A stretch of DNA of 64,000 nt from NCBI GenBank assembly GCA_963969595.1, contig OZ018414.1, positions 12,879,660 to 12,943,659 on the forward strand. The letters are read 5' to 3'. Of this stretch, positions 33,196 through 45,439 are shown in pieces. Position 1 is the stretch's first letter. Every line of letters begins with the position of its first letter. The position numbers were made by a program, and so were the translations under genes. The stretch comes from Neckera pumila (Eukaryota; Streptophyta; Bryopsida; Hypnales; Neckeraceae). The notes beneath the pieces were generated by a model that saw only the letters and a list, made by a program, of their open reading frames with translations, did no database searches and was not told the DNA's origin.

Positions 33196-36100
33196 TCAGT
33201 AAGTACACTCCTGGCTCTGATTACACAAGGCACGCATAGTGTTGCTGGCGACATCCATTAACTGAAGATACTCGTCTGCCCCGTCGATAAGACACTGTTA
33301 CATCAATAGCGCAAGAATTTTAAGATTTTGGAACAGTAGACCAGATGAACCACTACACTCTCGAAGTATCTATGCACAAAAGAGCAAGGTGAAAATTAAA
33401 AAAAGACAAAACTGATATTGACTCTGTGGAGTACAGTAAGATACTAAAGATGATACGAAATTACCTTGTCAGTTTCAGCAACCCTTTCAGCAATTTTTGC
33501 TTTTTGAAGGTCACTGATATTTGGGGACTGCACAATGAAATCGAACAACTGCAGTGGCAGTGTCCAAAAAAACACTTATGTTAGTTTTTGACTAGGTCCA
33601 TCCAATTTCCATTCCATAGAATATAACACATATAATACATCACGTGCGATCATAACACTTCTGGCTGAACTTCACCCCTAGACCCTAGACCCTAAAACCC
33701 TAAACCCTAAAACCCTAAACCTGAAACCCAAATTCTATGTCACCAGAACCATTGAAGAACAGTGCGAGCATAGGTCACATAAAATAAAAATTGGACAAAG
33801 AAAGTCTCCACATGACCAACTCAAAACCTTAGAAAAACATAAGGTCCCTTGGGGTGAAACTTTCTGAAGGAATGGTCGAAACAATTTGCAAAGATGCACA
33901 CTATTAAGGCACTAAAGCTTCTAACAGACCACTCTGAGAGGTACCTGAGAGAGGATTTGAGACACAGGGTGGCCTTCCGCAATGATGTCTTTCACCTCTT
34001 TATGGGCCAAGTCGAATTGCCCACTTTGGCACGCTTTCAAAAGTCCTTCGAGGACACTATCAGGCACGATCTACCAAATAGACAGATGACAACTCACTTC
34101 ATCAATCTTCTGAATGTTAATCTACAACTCTAGCTAATACTGAGATGAGATACAGCTGAAATCAAAATTGTATGGACTCAAAAGAGATGATAAGTCAAGC
34201 ATGTTTAGCATTTGTCATGATATTTAGCTGATGTTTATCTCAAAAGATCCCTCCATTAGATTCAAGAAAGTTATTAAAGGTATATTAATGCTAAGCTAAT
34301 AAGTCATTTGATCAATATTAAGATACTGTTAAATTAATGTCAAATTCATTCTGACTTCATGTAAACAGATGTCAATATACTATCAAGTTAATCCTAACAT
34401 CACACTAACATTAACACCCTAAACACCATTTGCTTTACACTAATATTAACTTCAAGTGAGGGCTGCATGAAACTCATATCTGTTTGCGTAACAATGAAAA
34501 CTTTGATAATCTAATGGGGCAGACATTTGTGATGCTTTTCTTCCAGAACAAGTAGTAGAGTTCCTTCGACTCAACATTCACAACAGCGGCGAAATAGGTA
34601 ACACTAATGGTGAGAGAGGAGTACCCCAGAGACATTGATGATCTCCTTACTGGAAACAGAGGAGCCATATAGACGAACAGCACACTGAAGATACGTGATA
34701 GCCCGCCGCAAGTCGCCTTCAGAGACTCTGCTTAATGTTGAAAGAGCCTGCACATTCAACAAAAACATCACCTTCGGGTGTGGCATTTTGCAAGCAGAGT
34801 GCTACAATTTCTAGGCACAAAACGAAAAAACAAAATGAAGAAGCACGCACCTCCTGGTCAAGCTTCAGTCCTTCCTCCTGACAAATGTACTGGATACGGT
34901 TTTGCATGACATCTTCTACAAGCGGTTTAAAGCGGAACTTGGCGCACCGTGATGCCAATGGCTCGATAATTCTGGAAAGAGTATCAACGGTATCAATAAG
35001 TACCGACTCACAACAAACGGATAATGTTGCAACTTGGGTGAACCCTTATTCGAGGAACTGCTCAGATGCAAAACCGAAGTTTCCTAACTTCAAAATTGCG
35101 AGATGGAAATCCAACTTATTTAGCAAACAGGATTATCAAGGAGATCGTTCTGTATAAAATCTCTATTTCCAACTAGAGAAGAGCTAGACTTTGCCAAAGG
35201 AAAATAAGGTTGAGGATGGCAAGAGAAAGAATTTACCGGCTGACATAATTGCAGATAAAACAAAAGCGAGTGACTTTGGAGTATGTTTCCATTGTGCGCC
35301 GCAAAGCATTCTACGCAAGCAATACTCAAAAAGTGTGTTGGTTAAAAATCAATTACAGTGTGAAAAACATTGTGGCGGTAATGAGATTAACACACCCAGC
35401 CACATAGCAATAGAAGATTCTATACTCGAATGCTGGTTAACCACGCCGTGCTTCAACTCATGTAGAAAGTGCACTTTAGAAGCTAGTAGTTGATTACAGC
35501 AACTTGCAAAACATATTTCTACTATTAAAAAATGCAGGGTATGATTTCTTCATTCTAACGTCTGCGTGTTGTGTGTTTCTACTTCGTTGACGCTTCCTTG
35601 ATGAATTATTTCAACTTCTAAGGGACCAAATTTGGTCATTTGGAGGGGTTAAGACTTTTGCTACCGCAAATTGGAACAGCCCTTACGTCCATAGGTCAAA
35701 TTGTTTCCCAAATATATGAAGAAGCAGAGGAGAGTAGAACCTGTGCATCTTCAGTCATGGAGTCGGCTTCATCCAGTATGAGAACTTTGAAAGGTGGACA
35801 TGGATACCCGCTGCAAAATGCAAATTCTCATAAGTTACATATTAGCGACTCTAGTGCTGAAATAATTGAAGCAAGGGCATGCAAGCAATACTGCCATACA
35901 CAAGCGGGAGATAACCTCTACTCTCTAACCACAGGAGATTAGTGGAACTGCCGGTAAATGCCCTAAAGCTAAGACCATGGGTACACATTGATTATGAAGG
36001 TGTACACTACCAAAAAAACTGAATATAGAGTTGATGTTAGGCCATCTATCGAAAAAACTTCAAACCCTCCTCACTCTTAGATACAGTATCCAAAAGACGT

Positions 36101-37050
36101 ATCCTTTGATGCATTGGAATTCTCTTTTAATTTGCAAACAAGAGTATGTCTACAAGCTTGAACATTTCAACTATGCTCAGAACTGAAAGCGTTGGTCTTA
36201 AGAGTAATTACATTATACCCTATATTCAAGCGCTACATGCAGGAATGAAGGAAAATCTTAAGTTACCTAACACCGGCACCGACCGCAATCCCAGCGAAGT
36301 CCTTAATCTTGGTCCGAACCACATTGATTCCACGGTCATCGCTCGCGTTCAATTCCAGCACTCTCGTTTTATAAAGCTCCGGTCTGCAGAGAGCCAAACC
36401 CTATAACCCTTAAACCCTAAACCCTAAACCCTTGCAATCCTTGCACCTCAAGGCCTTAACTAAAGGCATGATACAGAGAAGAAGGAAAACAAAGCAAAAA
36501 AATATCAAGACATACCCAAAAAGCTGATGGCAGATCGCAAGCGCTGTGGTAGTCTTCCCTGTCCCCGGAGGTCCATAAAACAGCAAGTGCGGCAACTAAA
36601 CCCCAAACATCCCCAATCCCATGAAATCTCCATTCTGCACTCCAATCCTTTTGAATAGAATGAAGAAATACTACCCTACATTTTTTAAATACAATGAAGA
36701 AAACAAATTTCTACTGTTACGAGATGTAGGGTATGCTTTCTCAAAACACAAAATAGAAGCACTCCACAGAAAGAGAACTGAAAAACGCTTACATTGCCAG
36801 TTTCAAGCGTGTTAGTAAGCGTCCTCACAACCTCCTCCTGATGCGCCACATCCTTCACCTGTCGCGGTCGACTGTAACCAGAAACAATCCTCGAATTTCA
36901 TGAGCTGATCGAACCCTTAACCCTAAAAGCGAGTATATTAAACATAACGAGAAACTTCAGTACTGACATCCTCCAACAATTTCAGGGAGTTTGAGTCCCG
37001 ACGTACTATTTTTCCACCCATTGCTGGGTGCTCTGCATCATAGGCGCCAT
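33196..37050 (-). CDS. RFC4: Replication factor C subunit 4 (clamp loader small subunit)
   Basis: An AAA+ subunit of the RFC complex, which uses ATP to load PCNA on primer ends in the nucleus. Eleven exons: 37050-37007, 36871-36793, 36595-36516, 36383-36267, 35810-35741, 35310-35237, 34971-34851, 34747-34625, 34070-33945, 33548-33465 and 33294-33196. All are in phase with GT-AG introns and code 338 residues, the usual RFC4 length. The frame opens [20 protein letters not shown]. Walker A is [16 protein letters not shown] (47-62) and Walker B is LILDEADSM (117-125). The arginine-finger SRC motif lies in [14 protein letters not shown] (162-164). Then come [12 protein letters not shown] and the C-terminal collar ending CNQSQECTY. 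The first exon ends TA|GT, so Tyr is completed across the intron. Telomere-like repeats lie in at least two introns. It is distinguished from other RFC subunits by the Walker A context and collar sequence. Confidence 0.97.
33676..33721 (-). repeat. Telomere-like CCCTAAA repeats in an RFC4 intron
   Basis: Six degenerate CCCTAAA/CCCTAGA units between exons 9 and 10, reading TTTAGGG on the transcribed sense. Confidence 0.9.
36397..36433 (-). repeat. Telomere-like CCCTAAA repeats in RFC4 intron 3
   Basis: About five CCCTAAA-type units just upstream of exon 4, again TTTAGGG on the gene's sense strand. Confidence 0.9.
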
Positions 37051-37364
37051 CGCTGCAATACAAAGACGGAAAGAAATTGCGCAAGGAGGACTTGGTGTTG
37101 TCCTTGTGTTTTCGTACGTGCCTTTCAAGCTCCTGACCGTTTAAGGATTGTTGGGTTCTCTGCTTGTCTCTTTTACCCTGAAAACATCAAGAGAGAACCA
37201 TTTTGAGGAAGAAAGTTGAAGAAATGGCGAAAGGGCGCAGAAATCACTGCGATGTGAGTCGGTCTTGCAGAATTTTTGCACTGGGTCGAGAATCGACGGG
37301 AGCTTCAAGCGGGGGTTGAGTGGAGGAGTAGAATGGCGGGAGTTTGGGCCTGCCAACTAGGATT
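37051..37364 (-). promoter_or_regulatory. RFC4 upstream region
   Basis: The 300 bp before the RFC4 start is GC-richer than the flanking spacer. No core promoter element could be assigned with confidence. Confidence 0.3.
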
Positions 37365-38160
37365 ACGAATTTCGTGACATGGCGGATTTTTGAGCCACGT
37401 GGACTTTGAGGATTCTTTAGTTGTGGCCTATTTGCAAAATAATCCCATCTAGACTCTTGCCAAAAAATGTAGTCTTCAAATATGAGAATTTTAGGTACAC
37501 CTATTTTCAACACATTGAAAATTTATATTCCCATGAAGCTGATATAATTCTTCCTATCTTATGAAAAAATTTCAAAAGATTTCATCAAAAATAGAGATTA
37601 TAAGAACCTGCCTGAAATCCTTGTAAAATGGCGGATGTAAATCTTTGTAAAGTGGAAGAGCTTATAAAAATGGTAGAATTTCGTAACATGGTGGATTTTG
37701 AGGGTTCTTACACCTATATTAGTTGTAACCTATTTGCAAAATAATTCCATCTAGACTCTTGCCAAAAATGTAGAATCTCCAAACATGAGAATTTTAGAAT
37801 ACACCTATTTGTAGCACATTGAAAATTTATATCTCCACAAAGCTAATAAATTTTTCTATCTTATGAGAAAGTTTCAAAAAATTTCATTAAAAATTGAAGT
37901 CATAAGAACCTACCCAAAATCCTTGTAAAATGGTGGATGTAAATCCTAATCAAAGGAGCTTGCAAAAATGGTGGAATATTGTGACTGGTGGCAAATTTTT
38001 GAACTCGCGTGGAGTTTGTAGGATTCTTTCACCTATCTTCATTGTAACCTATTTGCAAACAATCTCATCTAGACTCTTGGCCAAAAATGTAGAGTCTCTA
38101 AGCATGAGAATTTTAGGTACACATATTTTTAGTACATTGAAAATTTATAGCTTTTTATAA
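37365..38160. repeat. Tandem repeat, about 302-318 bp unit, about 2.6 copies
   Basis: AGACTCTTG recurs at 37451, 37753 and 38071. Each unit carries TATTTGCAAA, CCATCTAGACTCTTG, CATGAGAATTTTAG, CATTGAAAATTTAT and CCTTGTAAAATGG in order. Confidence 0.85.
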
Positions 38161-39774
38161 GATTTATGCATTACTTTGGATGAATGATTGCAAAGTCATA
38201 GAACAAAATGTAGCCCTTAAATTATTATATTAATCATCTTAAAGATATGACCTTTCAACAATTTTTGCAACATTTTTTTTAAAAAAACTAGTGAGTATGT
38301 TAACCCCCTAACACTTAGAATGTTCTCCAAAATTGACAATTTGAAAAAAATCATCATATTAAGGTATTATTCGGCAGAATATTTTAGAATTGACGTACAA
38401 ATAAAAAATTGTAGATCCATCAATACTATCACCAACACAAATTTTTAAATTTGATAACAAGTAAAATAATATTATTTTGGAATAAAATTTATTGAAATAG
38501 AACAGTGAGGTTCTCTTGACATGGTGATTTTTTTGAAATTTTTATGTTTTTTATAGCTAAGCCCTCATTTTTGCAAATTCAATTTTGTATTAGAGTTTAT
38601 GCAATTTTGGCTTAGTCAACTACATAACATATTTCCACATTTGTAATTTTAGAAAAATATGTGTTCTAATAAAACCAAATCCAACCATCAGATAGGACAA
38701 TAATTTGATGAAGTATCTCCATGAATTAGAATGACTTTCATCCAAGCAGTAATGAGAAAGGAACTTAAGTTTTAATCTATTTGTTGTCTAGAAATTGGAT
38801 GTTAGAATGATAAAGGATTGAATTTTATTGATGGAAAATTAAATAAATATTGTGAAATTGCAAATAGATAAAAGCAAAGTTGCTATTCATAAAGTTTTTG
38901 TGTACCAATATAGATGAAGACAACCAACAAGTGTCTTTTGAATGTTTTAAAGCTAAGCTAGTTGTTGAAGAAGTCAAGATTTCTTCTATTTGGCTATTAG
39001 AGTATATTGTAGTGGATAACATAATCCGTGATGGTACTTCACCTGCTATGTAAGGTGTCTATAGGGGGGCTTCAAGCTACATGATATAGCTACTACAAGT
39101 CTAATGTAGGATCAGTATCTTCCTACCAAATAATTTCTTTTTGTTAAATTAAAGTTCAGCAAAGCTGAAAATAGAAATTTTGCAATATTTTTTCTTTCAC
39201 CATACAAATTTTTGTATTTTGAAAAAACAATTTTCCTAAAATTTTGGCATCTATTTTACTAATCTTGCCCTTCAATTATGATATTCATCTCAAAATTGGA
39301 CTCAATTAGTACAGAAGCAAGGAAGCTTTTGACCTCGGGGGTGTAGTCATCGGGCGGATTAGCAAACTATGAGCGAAAAAATGATAGGGTATTTTTTATT
39401 CATTTGGGCTAAAAATTATAAAAGAGTTTAGAGTACTATAGGGTATAGAATATGGCATTGGATGTCTTTAAAGTACTATAGGGTATGGAATAATAGTCCC
39501 CATTAGAAAATGCAGTAGTACTAAAATAGCCCCTTTTATATTAAATTCTTTGGCCAAATGTCTGAAAGTGCTTATTGTACTATAGGAAATATACATCTTA
39601 GTTCATGTAAGACTCTCGGATTCCTACAGTGACTTAACTACTCTTACAAATAAGTGTTATACATTGTACATGGATACATAATTTAGGGTCTGACTACTGT
39701 AAGTTAATACGGAGTATGATTTAATATTACAGAATACAAGATTGTGCAGATCTCGTTTAGGGTACTCAGTGATG
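38161..39774. other. AT-rich spacer
   Basis: No gene, RNA or clear repeat. A duplicated phrase, AGAGTACTATAGGGTATAGAA / AAGTACTATAGGGTATGGAA, lies near 39430-39490. Confidence 0.4.
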
Positions 39775-40656
39775 GTTTACTGCGCTTAGGGGTCAGTTCA
39801 ATCTGGCTCAGTGATGGGGTTTTCGGCTTAGGGGTCAGGGCAATCTGGCTCAACTCGGCTTAGGGGTCAGTTCACTTGAAGCCGACCGTTGCGTCTGAGT
39901 TTGCAAGGAAGAGGTTTAGGGTTTGTTCAATTGGTCGGGACTGGGTGCAATCTCCCGACGTGTGCAAGAATCCGGCCGTGGCGTGTGCAAGGACCTGAGT
40001 TTGCTGTCGACGAGGTGGAGGGTTTGTGCAAGGACCTGAGTTTGCTGTCGACGAGGTGGAGGGTTTGTGCGCCCGTTCAGTTTCGGGTGTCCCACAGCAG
40101 CCCTCGTTACGGTTTGGGGCGGATCTGTGTTGTGCGTGTAGGATTTACGATTTGTGCAATCAATTTCGTTGGATCTGTGTTGTGCGTGTAGGGTTTACGG
40201 TTTGTGCAATCAATTTCGTTGTTTGGCTACGGTTTTGTGCAATCAATTTTGTTGTTTGGCTACGGTTGGTTCGTTGGGAGCATCCCCAAGCAGCCCTCGT
40301 TACATTTTGTTGCAAATCCGTCACGGTTTGGTGCAGATCTGTGTTTTGGTTTTAGGCTTTACGACTTCAGGGTTTGGGGAATTGTTTTTTCTGTGTCTTT
40401 TTCTTGCGTGACAGCGTCACATGGTGCTTGGGGTCGCTGCGATCATCTTGGCACCTGCTGCTTTGAGGTATTACTAGTCTCTGAATTGGGCAACGTAGGG
40501 TTTTGTATTGCGGTTGTCTTGTGGTCTTCAGGCTCTTGTTAATTTGTGGTTTACCTTTCAGGGTTTAGGGTGCGTTGCTCTTGCGTTCTGGATCCAGATG
40601 TGCTGCGTGGTGTAATGACAGATTTGATTTGTTGAACGCAGGGTTTAGGGGCGTGG
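39775..40656 (+). promoter_or_regulatory. Leader/promoter of the unknown ORF, with three short tandem duplications
   Basis: GC- and GT-rich compared with the spacer. GGCTTAGGGGTCAG recurs from 39785 to 39870. GGACCTGAGTTTGCTGTCGA occurs at 39991 and 40032 (period 41). GGATCTGTGTTGTGCGTGTA occurs at 40121 and 40171 (period 50). CAATCAATTTYGTTGTTTGG then occurs twice near 40208-40260. GGGTTTAGGG telomere-like motifs lie at 39911, 40561 and 40641. Confidence 0.6.
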
Positions 40657-42822
40657 ATGATGGCGCTCAATTACAAGATCAGATTGTACTCTGTGGAGGA
40701 TGATGTGGGGCGGCCGGAGCTACTCAGTCCGTTTTTTTGCAACTCCAGCGATACTTATGCGGATTTGCGCATGCGCTTGGAGAACGGGGAATGCGTGGAG
40801 TGGCCTTTCCTTTTTTGGGACTTAGATGATGCATGCCGAATACCAAAGCGGTTCGAGGCCATGAACCCGGTTAAAGAACGCGTTTATGTAATTCTGTCGG
40901 TGGAGGGCGACACCGGACGTCGCAAGCGGTGTCGTGTTGGGGACCAGGCCGACACGAGGAGCAGCGACTTGGCAGCGGAGCAGCCAGGGCAACTTACGGG
41001 TTTGGGAGGTGTCCAACCGTGTGGCACGGATGTCTTGCACGCCGGTGCTGCACGGACGTTGGAGGAGGCAGGAGCTGCCGGTTTAGGGCATCCCACTGAA
41101 GTTCCAGAATTTCCTGAAGACGACGAGGCTGAGCCACAGCCGACACTGTCACCTACTGATGTGCTCGAGGAGACCCTGCTACAATCCACGCTGTTAGCCA
41201 CTGATGTGCTTGAGAATTACAAGCAGGGTGCAGAAAAGCTGAGAAGGGAGCTAGAGTCACTTGATTTTGCAGATCACAAGTGGGACCTAAAAACTTACGA
41301 TCACTGTGGCTTGGCTGTTGTGAAGATATATTGCGGGGAGTGTAAGAGAGAAATTGGGGGTACGGGCCGTGATCACTCCCGGATTGCAGTGCAAAACCTG
41401 TTTGCAAATTTCAAGAAGAGTCATTTACATTCAGCTCTCCACATCAAGCAATGGTGCAGGAAGAGGGGTTTAGTGTACAGCGACCACCCAAAGGAGGGCA
41501 AGTCCAGCAAACCCATCATTTTGACACCAGCAGATCACCGGTGACTCGTGGAGGAAGGCATTAGCATTCTTCAAAGTGTGAATGACTTGATCTCCTCAAA
41601 TGATCCTTCGTTTGTAATAGTCGGAGATGTGGGTGTTCCCCAGTTGAAGTCCTTTTGGTTCAAGGTGCGCTGCAAGCTCGATGGAGAACTACTGCTCCTG
41701 TACCCACAGAAGGGGAACCTTAGACAGAACTTAGAGAATCACGTCCATGGCCTGGTTCATACGAAGTGCTGTGAAGACTTGGCTGCGGCAAGCAGTTCGT
41801 TGAAGAGTTCATGTGCAGTCAGCTCCGGAAAACGGGGGAGACCCACCGCAAGGTCGAGGTTGACCACCGGCAATCAACGCGACCTCCATTTTTGGTTCAA
41901 CAGTTCAGGCAGTGTAGGTTCCGAAGCAGCAGGAGAATCCCCGTTAAGTATGCACTCCGACTCTATTTTGTTGTTGCTGTGTTGGGGATTTAGGAAGAAA
42001 ATCGTTGAGTACGCTGGGAAGTCCTATAGAGTCGAGTCGTTGCAGAATGATTCAAAGATTGGATCGGTGTGGATGGCGGAGCCAAGCACAACTGCCGATT
42101 TTGTATTTCGAGGTCAACTTGTTCTTATAAGAGGGTGCTTCCGGCATGTACAGTGTAAACGGTTGTGTGCCACGGGAGAACCCTTTACGAATTTCATTTA
42201 TTCCAATTGCATGGAAATTGAGCAAGCCAATGATTTCAAACTTAGGGTACAAAGGGAAGGTTGTGCTCTTGTCAAGCATGGTCGCAGGGATATACAACAA
42301 GGAAGAAGGATAGGCTATCTACAGATCACTGAACCGGCCTCACAGTCAAGGACGTTAGGCAGGAAATACCGTAATGAAAAGGCTAGGCACTGGCTCATGA
42401 AGTCTAGGGTCGCGCAATTGAAAGTAAGTCAGCGTGGTTTGAAACTTAGTGCTGTAGAAAATTTTAATAGAAAAGATGTTCTCTCTTTTTGTAACAACAT
42501 ACTGGCGGCTCATAGAACCAACGCCTTCGGGGGAAAGCCAGCTTTGTGGGACTTCCTCAGGGACGTTGCCACAAACTTAAATCGTGTGAGGCAGGGTCAC
42601 AGATTCTCCAAAAATTCAAAGTCATTTGTTCAAGCTATGAGGATATATGGTGGTAGGCAAATGTGTGATTTGTTTACCTTGAATTTTGGTGGGCCGTCAT
42701 ATGATTGTACTAAACGGGAAAATAAGAAAGGGGTTCAATTCATTGGGTCCATGCTGCATTATATATGTCGAGAACATTCCCTAAACCAAACCACCCCATT
42801 CACTTTTGGGCCAAAATTATAG
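40657..42822 (+). CDS. Large intronless ORF of unknown function, one in-frame TGA
   Basis: One frame of 721 codons runs from ATG 40657 to TAG 42820-42822, broken only by TGA at 41542-41544 between ADHR and LVEEGIS. Composition on both sides is alike, so it is one gene. Residues 1-85 (IRLYSVEDD, YADLRMRLENGE, WPFLFWDLDD, KERVYVILS) look like a compact ubiquitin-like or adaptor fold. Residues 90-195 are low-complexity and acidic. Near residue 225, YCGECKRE followed about 30 residues later by HLHSALHIKQWC suggests a BED- or C2H2-like zinc site. The second part has another Cys/His cluster (NHVHGLVHTKCC) and a C-terminal block with LWDFLRDVATNLNR and YGGRQMCDLFTLNFGGPSYD. I do not recognise a family. 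It could be a lineage-specific gene, a domesticated transposon protein or a recent pseudogene. No transposon ends were found. Confidence 0.7.
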
Positions 42823-43186
42823 TAGAATAATTTTTCAATCTAATTTACCATATCATTTATTCATAGAAAATTGGAATTGTAAGTAATGCAAGCCCCTTTT
42901 CTATTAACCCAAATTAGAAAATTACATAATTGTAGCATGTGAAAAAAAGAAAAAGAAAAAGTAATAGCCCCCTATAAAATAGTGGTTGGTCGCTCATATA
43001 TCCTTATTTTTTTAAGGCACAGCACCCCCCGAGCTTTTGACCCTCAATATTTTAGGCATTTTTCCAATTAATTGAAACAAACAAACTCCCTATCTTGCAA
43101 TACATATTGAGAGACTCTTATACCTCTACTATTTATTGCAAATGGACCCAAAATGACTACCAAATGCATTGTATTGTTCCCCTCAA
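42823..43186. other. Spacer after the unknown ORF
   Basis: No gene seen. Confidence 0.4.
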
Positions 43187-44107
43187 CCCCTAAAGTCCCA
43201 AGGCATTTTTTTGTCAAAATCGATTCAAAATTGCTAGTTCTGTTATGTTCATCTAAGAGAAAAGAGAAAAAATTGTTTTTTTTAGAATCTAATTATAGGA
43301 TCTTATACTTAACTTATCTCCAATCATGTTGTAAGAATTTCATAAAGTTTGACCGTACAGATTAGAAGATATAAGCATTCAAAGTTGGAAAATTTTGATT
43401 TTTTGAACACTGACTTGCAATTTCAGATGACTTTGACCGCCCTTAGTAAAAAATATTTGCACTACAGACTTTGAATTTAATTCTTTTTGTTGAATAATTG
43501 AGTTAAGTATCTAGGAATTTTTTTTTTAAAAAACTCACTTGATTTTCATTCTTTAGAAAACTGTTAAGTAGAAGTAGGTCCAAGATTGAAAGAAAAACTA
43601 AATTGTCAATAGCTCTAAGATGGGATTAAAACACTATAATTCTAATGGTGAGATCATTTTAGCAAGCAAACTTAGCCTTCAAACAATTTTTTTTGAAAAA
43701 ATGCAAAAATTGCATTCAGAAATGAATCTTAGAAGTTATTTTTCCAAAAAGATGCTATAATTGCCCAAAAAATAAGATTGTCCATAACTTTCACATAACA
43801 AATCCAAATGGCATGAATCAAAGCTTCCCACATAGATAAAAACATAATCTATGAGAAAAAAAAAATTTTAATTTTTAAAATTTTTTTTTGTATGAGAAGA
43901 TTTCTGCCCGCCGCACCAAAGATAAGGACCTTTTGTGCCATAACTTTTGCTCCTAGGCATAGATTGAAATAAAAATTATATTTCCATAAAGCTAATGTGT
44001 TTTTCTATCTTCACAAAAAATTTCAGAAAATAATGATGAATATTGAAGCCGTAGTAGCCTGCCCAAAATCCATTTTGTCCTCCAAGGGGACAATGGGACT
44101 TTAGGGG
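43187..44107 (-). mobile_element. TTAA-flanked element, about 921 bp, copy F2 (inverted relative to F1)
   Basis: Begins CCCCTAAAGTCCCAAGGCAT after TCAA (43183-43186, one change from TTAA). Ends GGGACAATGGGACTTTAGGGG before TTAA (44108-44111). Its reverse complement aligns through its whole length with 28478-29395. Confidence 0.75.
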
Positions 44108-44865
44108 TTAATCTACTAACCATTTTGGATATTTTTCATATTCATTTTCCATCCAGAAATAGAGGTTCACATTAGGAGAGGGTTCAATGATTTAAGGTAG
44201 AGCCACTCATTCTAGACAAGTGATCTATTCCCGACTTGTAGGTGCACATATTTTTGACCAAGCTCAAATGTATTTTTTTGTCCTTTTCAAGGTTGGAACT
44301 AATAAATACATTACACATGACCCAAGTTGTGAGAAAAAAAGTAGGAAATAATAATTAGGAAAAATGTTATTGAGTGATCGGAATTGGAAGAGTCTAATTA
44401 GTGGCCACAGGTCCGAAGCACTTTTTGCCTCCTAAATTCATAGTAATTTCAATTCAAGCAATAATATTACAAATTTTTTTGTAGTCCTTGTCATTTCTAC
44501 TAGAGTGCCTCTGGAAAAATATTTGTCGTGCCTTCACTACTCTAGATCATGTTGGAAGTTTTTATTTGTTCAATTATGGGTGACTCTACCTTAACTCCTA
44601 AACACCCCAAGGCATTTTTAGGTTTTAGAACATCCGATTGCTTTTGAAATGTTATAGTTCAAAATGTCACTGAGATATAGAAATTTCAATCATACGATCT
44701 TACAATGTATGTGTTGTAGATGACATGAATCAAATTTGGAATTACTTGGCCACATAGATTGCAAAATTATAATACTTTAGTATTGAAAAAGGATGCTGAA
44801 ATTTCCCGGACATATACAAAGGTGAAGTTCAGTTTCTAAACCTATTGAAATGGAAAAAACTTTAA
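44108..44865. other. Spacer, partly TTAA-family remnants
   Basis: TTAACTCCTAAACACCCCAA at 44591 looks like another family end, but I could not pair it. Confidence 0.35.
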
Positions 44866-45435
44866 TCCCTAAAGGACCGGAGGAGTGTCCAGATTTTCAA
44901 AATTGTGAGGATCTATTGTAAAATGCAACTTAGAAGAATATTTTAATAAAGACTTTCAAATAATAGTTGTAAAATGCTATTTATACATCACATCCGTACG
45001 GTTAGATCAACAAAAATACATACCAATATTTTTCAATGAAATTTGAAACTAGAAATTGAAAATTCCTTCTAAAATCAATTGTTGATTGAATAATTATAAT
45101 TTTTAAGAGATTTTTTTTTCTAAAAGTTCAAAATATTGAGTTCTAATTATATTGATTTTTGAAGATTTTTATTTGATTATTTGATTCAAGTCATTTTTGA
45201 AGAATCATTTTTTGAACCAAAAAAAGTTACTTTTTGAAGCTAAACCTCTCGATACCTTTTAAATTATAGAATATTTGCAAAGCAAAGTCTTCATAATCTG
45301 AACTATACAAATGTCAAAGAACTAATATAAGAATCTTCAAACAAAATTAATGGATGAAAAAATGCATTTCGGTGAGTTTAGGATGTGTTTCCATTCATTC
45401 ATTGTTCAAAATCTGCACTCATTGTCCTTTAGGGG
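44866..45435. mobile_element. TTAA-flanked element, about 570 bp
   Basis: TTAA (44862-44865) then TCCCTAAAGGACCGGAGGAG; the right end reads CATTGTCCTTTAGGGG before TTAA (45436-45439). The ends match those of F1 and F2; the interior is shorter and different. Confidence 0.6.
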
Positions 45436-45439
45436 TTAA

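Noticed and set aside
33676..33721. CCCTAAA arrays as evidence of a chromosome end
   Set aside because: Only a few degenerate units inside introns of expressed-looking genes; interstitial motifs.
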